Shown here in pieces: positions 11,101 to 18,743 of a DNA stretch of 64,000 nucleotides. The position numbers and the translations under genes are program-made. Numbering within the stretch: the stretch's first letter is position 1; each line of letters opens with the position of its first letter. The stretch is from Metabacillus litoralis. Lineage in GTDB: Bacteria > Bacillota > Bacilli > Bacillales > Bacillaceae. The notes beneath the pieces are model-generated. The model saw only the letters and a program-made list of their open reading frames with translations. It did not search any database and had not been told where the DNA came from. The stretch spans positions 1,365,001-1,429,000 of the forward strand of contig NZ_CP033043.1 in NCBI RefSeq assembly GCF_003667825.1. The letters are read 5' to 3'.

Positions 11101-11886
11101 ACTTAAAATACCTAAATCAGCCTGTTCATCTTCAGTTGCCAATATTAATTCTTCGTAATCTTTTAATAAAGCTGAATTTCCCTGAGGGTAATTCCCTAAT
11201 ATCGCCATATGATCTAACTGAAATTGTCCCTTTTGAAATTCAGGAATTTCACTTTGTTTATAATCTTTAAACTTCTCAAGCTCCTGTCGATTGTTCCAAA
11301 GAATATTAAAGGAGTACTCTTTTAGCCAAGAAATTAACGTTAAAAAGTTGATCGATTTTGCTTGCTCTTCCGCTTCATCAAATATTTTCTCATCAATATC
11401 TAACCCACTAAATTTTTTGAAAGCTAAAATAAGTGTGCGGTTCAACTGAGGCTCGCCCTCATTTACATCGAGCTTCCACTGCGTACCGTTTACTTTTTCT
11501 CTCTCAAGCTTTACTGGATATAAAAACAAAGGAGCGCGTACGTATGTTCCGTCTAGCATACAGCCAGAAATGTACGGGTAACCAACATACAAATCATACA
11601 ACCCTGTTTCTTCCTCGATTCCCTTTACATTTCGGTACAATGAAGTCAATTTCCCGGATAGAACTAAAGAGTCATCGTTAGAAACATCTTGCTTTACCAA
11701 CACAACATTTCCTTTTCCTTCTACTACTCTTTCAACGACCGTTTTGGCATCAACTTTTTGCTTTAACTTATCAATCGAACTAATATCAAAAGCCCATTTA
11801 TCATATAATTTCAAGGTCCGAATCGACCTGTTGCGTTTACTTAAATCATTTAATCGATCTTTTAATTGCGTTAATTTATCCTTCAT
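8119..11886 (-). CDS. DUF4011 helicase with C-terminal Vsr/DUF559-type nuclease domain (Hhe-like defence protein)
   Basis: This is a 1255-residue protein. The N-terminus (LKDRLNDLSKRNRSIR) matches the DUF4011 start. An SF1 helicase core follows, with Walker A GPPGTGKSQVIVNLI near residue 320, the DEAD-like box VIFDEASQC, GDEKQLPP and the late motifs NVQGDERDIIIFS and RLNVAVTRS. The C-terminal 110 residues (RIDLAVVHP, IECDGAMYHS, ERDVYRQRFLETKGW) form a Vsr/DUF559-type endonuclease-like domain. From memory, this DUF4011-helicase-Vsr order is the single-gene antiphage system called Hhe. The gene stands alone with its own promoter and terminator, as such systems do. The reading frame is intact. 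Phage defence is inferred from architecture. Confidence 0.85.
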   Translation of the reverse strand: MKDKLTQLKDRLNDLSKRNRSIRTLKLYDKWAFDISSIDKLKQKVDAKTVVERVVEGKGNVVLVKQDVSNDDSLVLSGKLTSLYRNVKGIEEETGLYDLYVGYPYISGCMLDGTYVRAPLFLYPVKLEREKVNGTQWKLDVNEGEPQLNRTLILAFKKFSGLDIDEKIFDEAEEQAKSINFLTLISWLKEYSFNILWNNRQELEKFKDYKQSEIPEFQKGQFQLDHMAILGNYPQGNSALLKDYEELILATEDEQADLGILSELLNAGEDLKTSDYDEGSTEKEMATKPEKEKFFVLDTDASQEEIINEVDRNRGLVVHGPPGTGKSQVIVNLIANSISQDKRVLLVCQKRAALDVVYQRLEALGLSSHVALLHDEKNDRKPLYKKLNTLLEDEKLASDHENELVQLSSKIEEYESKLNAIAKGLYEVQPHGYKAFDLYSLGKPINEIEAILELKEILHSLMKDNLDDVLMKIFSYGTYYSRFGSGDYPLKDRKSFASLELKDRLTIVEILKNVIEKAKTSISYLNEFDQDDITPEYTWLINDKLEKIYDDLNPEEKRTLQKLRLWWWTSFTGKTIVEELLNGEKFKGTSSKEWPRIRESLKILFDLSQVSEKMSTEVKSLQAYFNDELVKKYHERISKGDIPLTEIEQKHEFILQDFEDLRNMDREYDEFLPNIKKMIDMLKDKTSHNIHKQLSDEWVDIVRQSAFIHWIDGIESKHPILTKIGTEEIEKVREDFKALLLQKRELTVKVLINRLLEKLNSVKQTNSKAMRELKHQTGKQRMIWPVRKLVREFSLNGLLDVMPIWLTSPETVSAIFPLQKELFDIVIFDEASQCTVENGLPAAFRAEKLVVAGDEKQLPPSTLFRGVISDDEDDAEVDDFKESESLLNLAKRSLPEKMLQWHYRSKSEELINFSNHAYYNGNIQIAPNVEPLRQPAAIQWHKVDGRWINQCNEVEAKAVVDLLKKTVLQHPTKTVGIITFNAKQQDKIQDIIDAQVEEDQEFGVLYQQIMSRDMDERIFVKNIENVQGDERDIIIFSIAYAKNHEGRVYNRFGSLGQQGGENRLNVAVTRSKEEIHVVTSIEPSELSVSSTKNEGPKFLKSYMEYAKAVSHVRKNEIEAVLTKLNENQNTKKQESNLIFDSPFEEQVYTALTNLGYKVDTQIGMSGYRIDLAVVHPNQPEKYIIGIECDGAMYHSAPSAKERDVYRQRFLETKGWKITRIWSRNWWKNSSAEIEKIDQLVKKLVKEESLKKEVTV

Positions 11887-11903
11887 TTTTTACCACCTAT
11901 ACT

Positions 11904-11940
11904 AAAAAATAAAAAATCATCAGTTCTCGTCTGATGATTT
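11904..11940 (-). terminator. Terminator-like hairpin in the leader of the DUF4011 helicase gene
   Basis: AAATCATCAG (11914-11923) and CTGATGATTT (11931-11940) form a perfect 10-base-pair stem. On the minus strand it is followed by a T-rich tract (TTTTTTATTTTTT). It sits between a good -10 element at 11960-11965 and the start codon at 11886, so it is either a leader attenuator or a terminator for read-through from mscL. Confidence 0.7.
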
Positions 11941-11959
11941 CTATTAAGTCATATATTAA

Positions 11960-11988
11960 ATTATACCCCCTAAATATTTACAAGGAAA
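11960..11988 (-). promoter_or_regulatory. Predicted promoter for the DUF4011 helicase gene
   Basis: A perfect TATAAT (minus strand, 11960-11965) has a weak TTTCCT hexamer 17 bases upstream. Transcription from here would pass through the hairpin at 11904-11940 before the start codon. Confidence 0.45.
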
Positions 11989-12049
11989 GGCAAAATTCGA
12001 CTTTGGGAAAAGTATGCAAATGAGTGAAGAAGTTGCTTGTGAGTTTAGG

Positions 12050-12080
12050 TCAAAAACCGCAAGAAGTGTACTCGCGGTTT
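12050..12080 (-). terminator. Intrinsic terminator after mscL
   Basis: The arms AAACCGC (12054-12060) and GCGGTTT (12074-12080) pair, with a short run of T residues on the minus strand after the stem. Confidence 0.65.
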
Positions 12081-12128
12081 ATTTACAGAGAATGAAAACC
12101 CTAAGTTCGACTAATTACTGTTCTACGA

Positions 12129-12509
12129 CTATTGATTGTTTTTTAATAAATCCCGGATTTCTGTTAAGAGTTCCGTATTTTTATCAGTAGGTGCTGGCTT
12201 GTTGTCTTTCTCTGTTTCTTTCCTTTTGACATATTTGTTCATGACTCTGACAAAGAGGAAGATCGAAAAGGCAACAATCAGAAAGTCGACCACATTTTGT
12301 AAAAATTGACCATATTTAAGCTCTGCTTCCCCTATTTTTACGGTCAGATTTGTAAAATCAACTCCACCCATTAAAAGACCTACTAGTGGCATAATCATGT
12401 CATCAACAAGGGAAGAAACAATTTTCCCAAACGCTGCCCCAATTACAACCCCAACAGCCAGGTCCAGGACATTACCTTTCATGGCAAATTTCTTGAATTC
12501 ATTCCACAT
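12129..12509 (-). CDS. mscL: Large-conductance mechanosensitive channel
   Basis: This 126-residue protein has the full MscL pattern. The amphipathic N-terminus [20 protein letters not shown] leads into the first membrane helix ([19 protein letters not shown]), then a periplasmic-type loop, the second helix ([20 protein letters not shown]) and a charged cytoplasmic tail ending in EIRDLLKNN. MscL opens at near-lytic membrane tension and releases solutes during osmotic downshift. It is a monocistronic gene with a GGTGG-type ribosome binding site and its own terminator. Confidence 0.97.
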   Translation of the reverse strand: MWNEFKKFAMKGNVLDLAVGVVIGAAFGKIVSSLVDDMIMPLVGLLMGGVDFTNLTVKIGEAELKYGQFLQNVVDFLIVAFSIFLFVRVMNKYVKRKETEKDNKPAPTDKNTELLTEIRDLLKNNQ

Positions 12510-12659
12510 ACCTTTGTTCCACCCTTTCTTTTTAGATAGAGGTGATTATACTATGAAGGTGATGTGAAAACCAAATTTGATAAAAAATGTACACTTATAT
12601 GGAAGCTAAATGGGCCTTTAAGTTAAGCAAGATAACATACTTAGTTACATCATAAAACG

Positions 12660-12680
12660 TAACATAATATTATTATGTTA
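12660..12680. promoter_or_regulatory. Perfect AT-rich palindrome, candidate operator
   Basis: TAACATAATA and TATTATGTTA are perfect inverted 10-base arms around a single T. The element lies between the end of the YdeI-type gene and mscL, about 150 bases before the mscL start. It could be an operator or a small hairpin; no regulator gene sits beside it. Confidence 0.35.
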
Positions 12681-12725
12681 ACTTAAGAGTCAAGAAAGTA
12701 GAAAATCACTACAATTCCTACTTTC

Positions 12726-13379
12726 TTACTTTAAATTCTTATGTGATCCATCACAGTTAGGCATTCTTTTCGAAAGACCACATGTGCAATCAGTTAATCC
12801 CTTACCAATCAGAATTCGCTCAATACATTTCATAATCCTTGATTCTCTAGTTTTCGATTGTTTTGGCTGAGAGAAATGAAGAATATACGCTCTTTGTCGT
12901 CCCGGTGTTAATGCTTCAAAAGCCGTTTTCAAGGCAGGCAGCTCTTCAAATTTATGATGAAGCTCTTCAGGTATAGTAAACTCTGAATGCTCCTTAGCCT
13001 TCACTTCTAAACCCGCTTTTTCAACCTCAATAACTTCCAGGATATAAGCTTTCAAAATAGATTCCATTTCAATAATTTCTTGTAAATTTGTGAACCGAAT
13101 TTGGCGAGCTGACTGGACATTCTCCGTTTGTTGAATGAGTATTTTCTGCGGATCCTTCAGCAAAGCACCTTTATGAAACAGAAGTGCACAGTAGTCTTTA
13201 AATCCATGGATTAACACAATATTTTTGCCATTTAACGTGTAACAAGGATGCTTCCACTTAAATTCTTCTGTTAACTCAGAGTCCTGAACGATCTCTCGTA
13301 GCTTCTCAAACTCTTCCTTCCACTTTTTCGCGGCACTTAAAAATTCATCAACTTTTGGATTTAAATTTGTATTGTTCAT
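12726..13379 (-). CDS. YdeI/DUF1801-type protein with a CDGSH-like C-terminal motif
   Basis: This is a 217-residue protein. The N-terminal half (EEFKWKHPCYTLNGKNIVLI, FKDYCALLFHKGALL) is a DUF1801 domain. The second half (LTPGRQRAYILHFSQPKQ, RESRIMKCIERI) is the YdeI/OmdA C-terminal region. The last 28 residues carry CTCGLSKRMPNCDGSH, which fits the C-x-C-x2-S-x3-P-x-C-D-G-S-H pattern that binds a 2Fe-2S cluster in CDGSH proteins. Cluster binding is inferred. The biochemical role of YdeI-type proteins is not established. It appears monocistronic. Confidence 0.85.
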   Translation of the reverse strand: MNNTNLNPKVDEFLSAAKKWKEEFEKLREIVQDSELTEEFKWKHPCYTLNGKNIVLIHGFKDYCALLFHKGALLKDPQKILIQQTENVQSARQIRFTNLQEIIEMESILKAYILEVIEVEKAGLEVKAKEHSEFTIPEELHHKFEELPALKTAFEALTPGRQRAYILHFSQPKQSKTRESRIMKCIERILIGKGLTDCTCGLSKRMPNCDGSHKNLK

Positions 13380-13515
13380 TTAGGTATACCTCATTTTAAT
13401 TTTTCGGTCAGTAAAACAGCTAGAATTTCTCACTTTTGAATTTATAACAACACTTCTATTATATCAAGAAAATAGATAAAATACGGTTGGGATCGTTCCT
13501 TTTCTTGTAGTAACA

Positions 13516-13544
13516 TAAAAAACGAGACTAAAGAATTAGCCTCG
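13516..13544 (-). terminator. Terminator after the riboswitch-controlled gene
   Basis: CGAG-A-CTAA (13523-13531) pairs with TTAG-C-CTCG ending at 13544 around a short loop. On the minus strand it is followed by six T residues. Confidence 0.7.
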
Positions 13545-13552
13545 CAATTGTA

Positions 13553-14302
13553 TTATGAATTTAAATTATTAGTAGGATTTCCATCCGCATCAGTACGTAC
13601 ATAACCTCCACCCTCTTCTTCACTCAGATTGACAGAAGTATCTCCATCTCCATCTCTCCAATAACCATCAATCCATACACCATCACGCCAATGACCTTCT
13701 ACGTAATGAGGTTGTACATGGTGTGTTCCGGGTTGTTCTGATGTTTCTATTGAAGTTGCTGCTTCTGTGTGAGCCACATGAGGTTGGACTTGATGCACAT
13801 TAGATGCTCCTTCTGTCCCTGCATTTGCTACATTTTGATGATCGTTAACTTGTTCAGCACCATCTGCTCCATCAACTAAATCGATCACCCCAACAGCAAG
13901 TGTCCCGATCGCCACTGTTTTTCCGATATCTCGTAATCCTTGCTTTACTTTTAGATCATCGCCGTCTCTAAATCCTTCATATGTAGATTTTCCACTATGA
14001 TAGGTATTTTTAGCAGTGTGATAGACACCCTTTGCTGTTCTACCTATCGAATCCGCCATATCGTTTAATCCTTGATCCTTTTTATGTTTATCTTCTTGAA
14101 TCAAACCTGATGCCGTATTCCATGCACCATCTGCCACTTGTCCGACCGTATCACCCGCAAATTCGGATGCTTTTTTAACCCCATCTCCTACTTCTTTAAT
14201 AAACTTACTACCTGTTACATCTCCAACAACATTAACTGCCCCACCAATCACAGTTCCTGTTGCTTTACCTGCGAATTTACCAACATCTCTTAAAAATCCC
14301 AT
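13553..14302 (-). CDS. Unrecognised glycine-, histidine- and tryptophan-rich protein under c-di-GMP riboswitch control
   Basis: This is a 249-residue protein. The N-terminal half is a low-complexity series of glycine/lysine/alanine amphipathic segments (GKFAGKATGTVIGGAVNVVG; DGVKKASEFAGDTVGQVADG). The middle has histidine-rich repeats (NVHQVQPHVAH; THHVQPHYVEGHW). The C-terminus has tryptophan repeats, HWRDGVWIDGYWRDG, followed by GGGYVRTDADGNPTNN. There is no classical signal peptide. The start follows a GAGGAGG ribosome binding site. A c-di-GMP-I riboswitch and terminator precede it, so its level should follow the motile/sessile state. I do not recognise the family; a surface or matrix role is only a guess. 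Confidence 0.7.
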   Translation of the reverse strand: MGFLRDVGKFAGKATGTVIGGAVNVVGDVTGSKFIKEVGDGVKKASEFAGDTVGQVADGAWNTASGLIQEDKHKKDQGLNDMADSIGRTAKGVYHTAKNTYHSGKSTYEGFRDGDDLKVKQGLRDIGKTVAIGTLAVGVIDLVDGADGAEQVNDHQNVANAGTEGASNVHQVQPHVAHTEAATSIETSEQPGTHHVQPHYVEGHWRDGVWIDGYWRDGDGDTSVNLSEEEGGGYVRTDADGNPTNNLNS

Positions 14303-14332
14303 ATATGTGTTCCTCCTCTATATTATAAGAAT

Positions 14333-14361
14333 CAAAAAAGACCCACCCAAATAGGTGGATC
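14333..14361 (-). terminator. Expression-platform terminator of the c-di-GMP riboswitch
   Basis: On the minus strand GATCCACC (ending near 14354) pairs with GGTGGGTC and is followed by six T residues. It lies between the aptamer and the ribosome binding site of the 13553-14302 gene, as expected for transcriptional riboswitch control. Confidence 0.8.
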
Positions 14362-14390
14362 ATACCGACGTATCATTCTCCATCTTTTTA

Positions 14391-14466
14391 GGCGACTCGG
14401 CCACCATAGCATTTGCTTTAGGCCCGTAGTTTTGCGTCCCTACTTTTAAATAGGTTTGCCGTTATC
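14391..14466 (-). ncRNA. c-di-GMP-I (GEMM) riboswitch aptamer
   Basis: The minus strand carries the conserved GEMM-I pieces in order: GGCAAACC, AGGGACGCAAAACTACGGG, CCTAAAGC, then ATGGTGGCCGAGTCGCC. These are the invariant GACGCAAA and GGG/GCC elements of the class I c-di-GMP aptamer, with a closing P1 pairing of GGC with GCC. A terminator follows about 30 bases downstream. Whether ligand binding turns the gene on or off cannot be read with certainty, because the antiterminator pairing is not obvious. Confidence 0.9.
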
Positions 14467-14735
14467 TAATGGTGTGTATGTTATAGGATAATTTTACTAG
14501 ATAATAGATTGTTTTTAAATAAAAATTTGCTAATAAATAATTATAATAGATTTGTCTTTGAGCTCTATTTTTAAGTATTTCGATGTAATTAGAATGGAAT
14601 TCAAGTCATTGAGGTTTATTGGATTTCTTTCTTGATTTTTTCGAGTAAAAGATTTAAGCAAAATAAAAAAACACCCCCATGATTTATTGGAGGTAAGTAC
14701 GTGTAGCCTTATTAAGAAGAATAAGCTCATCCAGT

Positions 14736-14912
14736 TTACTTTTTTATTTTGTAATTTTTATGATTCACAATCGTTTTCAGTGGTTCATTTTTTTCTTTTG
14801 ACATACCGTAATCGACCATTACAGAATTTTCCCTAATCCCTAATACGACACCTTCATAGGTTTCACCCTCGCGTTTAAAGGATATTACATCACCAATTTT
14901 TGCAGTCGCCAT
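14736..14912 (-). CDS. YkvS/DUF2187-family small protein
   Basis: I translated a 58-residue frame beginning MATAKIGDVISFKREGETYE and containing GVVLGIRENSVMVDYG and KTIVNHKNYKI. This matches the small SH3-like YkvS/DUF2187 family of Bacillus. The start has a GAGGTGAT ribosome binding site. Members are conserved in bacilli but have no established function; the fold suggests a nucleic-acid or protein contact role. The gene stands alone. Confidence 0.8.
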   Translation of the reverse strand: MATAKIGDVISFKREGETYEGVVLGIRENSVMVDYGMSKEKNEPLKTIVNHKNYKIKK

Positions 14913-15233
14913 TTATATCACCTCGCTTTTTTATCATGTCCAAAAAGGGCAATGAAATACGGACTTAATTTTCTATCATTTTGTATGAATACCCACTTTT
15001 CTTGATATTATAAATTATAACTTGATATTCCTCTGAGTTAGTTTAAGACTTATTGTGTATATCTGAATTAATTTATTATTAGGTGTGAGTCATCGAGATC
15101 AATTGGAACCCTGTTATAAATTAGTTCTAGCATTCCTTTACTACTTATTTAATATTAGCTAAACGAGAAGCACTATATGTTTCACCAATTTTAAACTTGA
15201 AGCCTTTCTCCCTAGTACCTACTCCATATTATC
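14913..15233. other. Intergenic region without recognised features
   Basis: AT-rich spacer upstream of the YkvS-type gene and downstream of the 298-residue gene. I see no RNA gene, no strong terminator and no reading frame with a ribosome binding site. Confidence 0.4.
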
Positions 15234-16130
15234 CTATTTATTAAATTCCTTAATTTCTCTCCACGAATTAAAGTAATTTGCATTTTGACCCTCTCTTTCA
15301 TGGACTACTCGACTTTTCTTATCTTCAAACTGTTCTTTGTTCAAACAAGCAAATGATAAATCTTTGAAGTTATATCCAACAACAACATCCACATCTTTCA
15401 TCTTTTGTTTTTGTACTTCGAAGGTTTCAAATGCATCGATTTTGTAAACTTGATATGGTAAGGTTGAATCTTTGTAGGCATTTTCGAATTGTAAATGCTT
15501 TACTCTAATCCTTACTACTTCCTTTTCACCTATTGGGACTGATATGTGATAAGGGAAATCATGATTAGACGTTCTAGACACTTTATAGCCTTCAGATTGT
15601 AATAGATCAGATACACGTTGTATAGCTATTTCTTGATCGTACTTTTTCATAGTGGTGTTCTTAATTCTAGGTAATTCAAGAACACTTTTATCAATACCAA
15701 AGGATAAATAATCTAAACCAAACTTCTTTTCCATCCCATTTGAAATCAATCTGGTTATCATTCTTATACGCTTTAATTCTTCAGTTTTAATAAAGAACTT
15801 ACCTTTCAACCAACCATTAGCATCAGAATCTACCAAGAGCTGATTCATATCATCATAAATATTTAATGATTTTAAGAATTTTCCTTCTAATCTAAGTTCA
15901 ACATATTTAATTGGTACTGGTTTTTTTTCATCATGAGGATATTTAATTCCCCCATATTGTATTGTTCCAATTTGTTCACTAGATTCGAATAGTTCCTTAT
16001 GGGTAAATAGTTTAATTGATTCCTTACTTGATAATGGGACTTTGCATTGTAAATGAACCTGATTAAACAGAAAAATTATTTTCAAAAAGAACTTCTGTGC
16101 TTTTTCATATGGATGAATGGATTCACGCAT
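15234..16130 (-). CDS. Hypothetical protein with a possible nuclease-like C-terminal domain
   Basis: This is a 298-residue protein with a GGGGGAG ribosome binding site before its ATG. The N-terminal 190 residues show no motif that I recognise. The C-terminal part is predicted alpha-beta: RVSDLLQSEGYKVSRT, then VVRIRVKHLQF, YQVYKIDAFETFEV and DVDVVVGYNFKDLSFACLN. This order is reminiscent of a PD-(D/E)XK-type fold, but I cannot place a full catalytic set, so this is a weak inference. It lies just downstream of a helicase remnant in the same orientation and may have been its partner. Confidence 0.6.
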   Translation of the reverse strand: MRESIHPYEKAQKFFLKIIFLFNQVHLQCKVPLSSKESIKLFTHKELFESSEQIGTIQYGGIKYPHDEKKPVPIKYVELRLEGKFLKSLNIYDDMNQLLVDSDANGWLKGKFFIKTEELKRIRMITRLISNGMEKKFGLDYLSFGIDKSVLELPRIKNTTMKKYDQEIAIQRVSDLLQSEGYKVSRTSNHDFPYHISVPIGEKEVVRIRVKHLQFENAYKDSTLPYQVYKIDAFETFEVQKQKMKDVDVVVGYNFKDLSFACLNKEQFEDKKSRVVHEREGQNANYFNSWREIKEFNK

Positions 16131-16236
16131 AAAACTCCCCCACTTTCGACTTTAAGTATAAGATCATCTATTTCATTTCAAAATCAGCCTTACTCTCTCC
16201 CATATATGTAAGTACTCCATTGGTATATGTCAAAAT

Positions 16237-16931
16237 TCAATTAGCTTTTTCGATTCGATCATTTTGTTGTTTTCTTTCTTCAACTACTTCATCCAAATAC
16301 TGAGTATCTTCATTCAATTTCTTAGCTTGGCGAGCAACCAGTCGCATTTCTTCAAAGAAGTTTTTTGCTTTAATAATGCCAGGCTCCGGTCCCCTTCGTT
16401 TGGTGCTCTGAGGTGCGATTATCTCTCCCTCTATTTCACGCTTTACAACCTTATTTTTTAATAAGGAATGTTTTTTATAAAAGTTCCAAGCAAAAGTCAC
16501 AATTTGATGTGTGTTACGATAGTTGATCGACAACACCTTTGATCTCCCTTGAAAGCTTAACCCCGTGTCTTGAAGGTATGATCGTTTACGGTTGTAAATG
16601 GTTTGTGCTCGATCTTCCACTAAAAGTAGAGATTGTGTTTGTTCATTAATAAGCAAACTAACTAAACGTAGCCAGTCCGCTTCAAAATCTTGCCCCTCAT
16701 CTATTAAAACTGCATCATATGTGGGGAGGATAGCTTCTTTCTTTTCTAGCTTTTCAATGATAGTAGGAAGTTGATGTTCACTAATTTTCAAATCATGTTT
16801 TAACCAAGCATGAAAGTTACGAACAGTAATATGTTTGTTTTGAATCGTATTTGTAGCAGGATCAAAATCAAATAAATCTTCAGGTTCGTTTAATATATGT
16901 GTGGTGTAGCTTGAAGCGGCAAAACGATCAT
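16237..16931 (-). pseudogene. Remnant of a UvrD-like (SF1) DNA helicase
   Basis: The frame can be read from 16931 (DRFAASSYTTHILNEPEDLF) into the helicase segment IDEGQDFEADWLRL, LLVEDRAQTIYNRKRSY and SINYRNTHQIVTFAW. These are motifs II, III and IV of UvrD-type helicases. An in-frame TAG stands directly upstream and no Walker A region is present. The C-terminal motifs V and VI are also missing; the frame ends after DEVVEERKQQN. It is therefore a central fragment of a once much larger gene. The only start in the fragment is a TTG without a good ribosome site. Confidence 0.75.
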
Positions 16932-17104
16932 CCTAGCTAGTAGGGCTAAAATGTTATACCACCATTTTTTCATTTCCTAGAATCCCCAAAGTTTTGTAAC
17001 TATCCATCGAAGGTTTAACTGTCCCCCTAACAAATTTGTTTTCACAAGTCTGTCTTACACATAATGAATAAAAAGGTACTTCTGGTATTTATCATTTGTT
17101 AATC

Positions 17105-17133
17105 AAAAAAGCGTTATCCTTGTTGGATATCGC
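17105..17133 (-). terminator. Terminator after the oxidase-tat operon
   Basis: GCGTTATCC (17111-17119) and GGATATCGC (17125-17133) pair with one mismatch around a 5-base loop. On the minus strand six T residues follow. It is about 40 bases after the tatC stop codon. Confidence 0.7.
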
Positions 17134-17175
17134 CTTCACTTCAAAATTCATAAATATTACCTATATCCTTAGTAA

Positions 17176-17910
17176 TTAACTAGCTTGTTTTAGAGAATTC
17201 TCTCGTTTTACTTTTTTCTTATAGATGAATTTAGAAATTGAAATACTAATTTCATATAAAAGAAATAACGGAACCATGACAATTAATGCAGATATAAAAT
17301 CAGGGGGAGTAACCAGAGTTGATATAATGGTTAACAGTAAATATGCTAGTTTTCTTGTTTTAGCTAGTTGTAATGGATTTATAATCCCTATTTTTGTAAG
17401 TAACATAATTAATATAGGCATTTCAAATAAAAATCCTAAAGGTAAGGTTAGATTTAATAAAAACTTGAAATACTTATCAACCGTGTACATTGTATTCATA
17501 TGGTCTGCAGCTAACGTACTCAAAAAGGAAAATACATTCGGAAAAAGGATGAAGTAACCAAATGAAATCCCAATTAAAAAGCAAAATAAGATAAGAGGTA
17601 TGTAGAGTATGATTGTTTTTATTTCATGTTTTTCTAAACCTGGGCTCACAAATCTCCAAATATGATAGAAGACTATTGGGGTTGAACATACTAAAGAAAA
17701 CGATCCAGCAATCATAAAATAGACCCATAAAACATCACTTGGTCCTAGAATTGTAAGCTCCTGTTCAGCAGAATAAACAATTACGTTATAGATTTCTTCC
17801 ACAAATAAAAAGGCAAGAACTAAAAATAAAACAAAAGAAACTAAAATAAAAATAAACCTCTTTCGTACCTCTTCTAGATGTTCCACCACATTCATTTTCG
17901 TCATACTCAT
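17176..17910 (-). CDS. tatC: Twin-arginine translocase subunit TatC
   Basis: This is a 244-residue membrane protein with six hydrophobic helices. Typical TatC landmarks are the N-terminal HLEEVRKRF segment, FVSPGLEKHE in the first cytoplasmic loop, the glutamate in LGFLFEMPI and the region KTRKLAYLLLTIISTLVTPPD. TatC recognises the twin-arginine signal and, with TatA, forms the export channel for folded proteins. It is the last gene of an operon with tatA, a RidA-like gene and a Tat-exported oxidase, so it is probably a dedicated translocase for that cargo, as TatAdCd is for PhoD in B. subtilis. Confidence 0.95.
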   Translation of the reverse strand: MSMTKMNVVEHLEEVRKRFIFILVSFVLFLVLAFLFVEEIYNVIVYSAEQELTILGPSDVLWVYFMIAGSFSLVCSTPIVFYHIWRFVSPGLEKHEIKTIILYIPLILFCFLIGISFGYFILFPNVFSFLSTLAADHMNTMYTVDKYFKFLLNLTLPLGFLFEMPILIMLLTKIGIINPLQLAKTRKLAYLLLTIISTLVTPPDFISALIVMVPLFLLYEISISISKFIYKKKVKRENSLKQAS

Positions 17911-17973
17911 TTTTTCACATCCTATTTACAAATAAGGAGATGTAACATGTTGATTACATCTCCCCTTTTATGA

Positions 17974-18162
17974 TTATTCTTTTACCTTTTTTGTTGTATC
18001 TTCTTCAGAATCTCCAGAAACTAAATCTCGTGTGGCACTTTTAAACTCACTTAGTGTCCGACCAAAGGCACGACCAATTTCAGGTAATTTAGAAGGACCA
18101 AAAATAACTAATGCTATAATTAGGATTAATATTAAACCTGGTACTCCAATATTTTGGATCAT
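17974..18162 (-). CDS. tatA: Twin-arginine translocase subunit TatA
   Basis: This is a 62-residue protein with the TatA pattern: one N-terminal membrane helix ([20 protein letters not shown]), the [17 protein letters not shown] hinge and amphipathic helix, and a charged tail ([14 protein letters not shown]). It forms the pore-building part of the Tat system and pairs with the TatC encoded 63 bases downstream. A GGGGG-type ribosome binding site lies ahead of the ATG. Confidence 0.95.
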   Translation of the reverse strand: MIQNIGVPGLILILIIALVIFGPSKLPEIGRAFGRTLSEFKSATRDLVSGDSEEDTTKKVKE

Positions 18163-18180
18163 ACAAAATGCCCCCTATTT

Positions 18181-18714
18181 TTATTTGCCTTTATAATTAA
18201 CCTCAGCTTCGATCTCTATTAACCAATCTGAATTTACTAAACTATCAACTCCAACTGTTGATCGCGCAGTTTTAACAGGATTCTCTTTTGTATTAAAGAA
18301 TTTTGCATAAGCATTAAACCAGCCTTGATAATCTTGTTTGTTCCCTTTGTTCGGATCAGGTGTTATATAGACTCTTAGGTATGTAACATCAGACATAGAA
18401 AGTCCTTTAGCCTCAAGATCATCTTTAAACTTTGACAAAATGCCAATTGCTTGTGTTTCTGTATCTCCATATCTTTCATAAGCTGTTTTTCCATCTTTGT
18501 TTAACAGTGGAGGTACCGTCCCACTATAAGATAGTGTGTGATAATTATGAGGTACTGCAACAGAACTAGAAATAGACGAGCTTGCACTACCGAAAAAAGT
18601 AATTTTATTCGATTTTAAAGCTGCCTCTTCACTCCCTGCACTTGCAGAGAAACACGCTATAAGACTTGTACCTATAATAGCTGAGGCTGCTATCGTTTTA
18701 ACCTTTTTTTTCAT
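18181..18714 (-). CDS. Secreted or lipoprotein RidA/YjgF-family protein
   Basis: This is a 177-residue protein. The first 25 residues form a signal peptide (MKKKVKTIAASAIIGTSLIA) ending in LIAC, which fits a lipobox with Cys as the first mature residue; SASA is an alternative signal peptidase I site. The mature part is RidA/YjgF-like: YSGTVPPLL, ETQAIGILSKFKDDLEAKGL, VTYLRVYITPD, ARSTVGVDSLV and LIEIEAEV. RidA proteins hydrolyse reactive imines/enamines. A cell-surface copy next to an exported amino-acid or amine oxidase suggests that it removes the imine product outside the membrane. The arginine that contacts substrate in RidA may be the R in ARSTVG. Confidence 0.85.
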   Translation of the reverse strand: MKKKVKTIAASAIIGTSLIACFSASAGSEEAALKSNKITFFGSASSSISSSVAVPHNYHTLSYSGTVPPLLNKDGKTAYERYGDTETQAIGILSKFKDDLEAKGLSMSDVTYLRVYITPDPNKGNKQDYQGWFNAYAKFFNTKENPVKTARSTVGVDSLVNSDWLIEIEAEVNYKGK

Positions 18715-18743
18715 CCTAAAACTTCCCTTCCAAATAATTTTTT

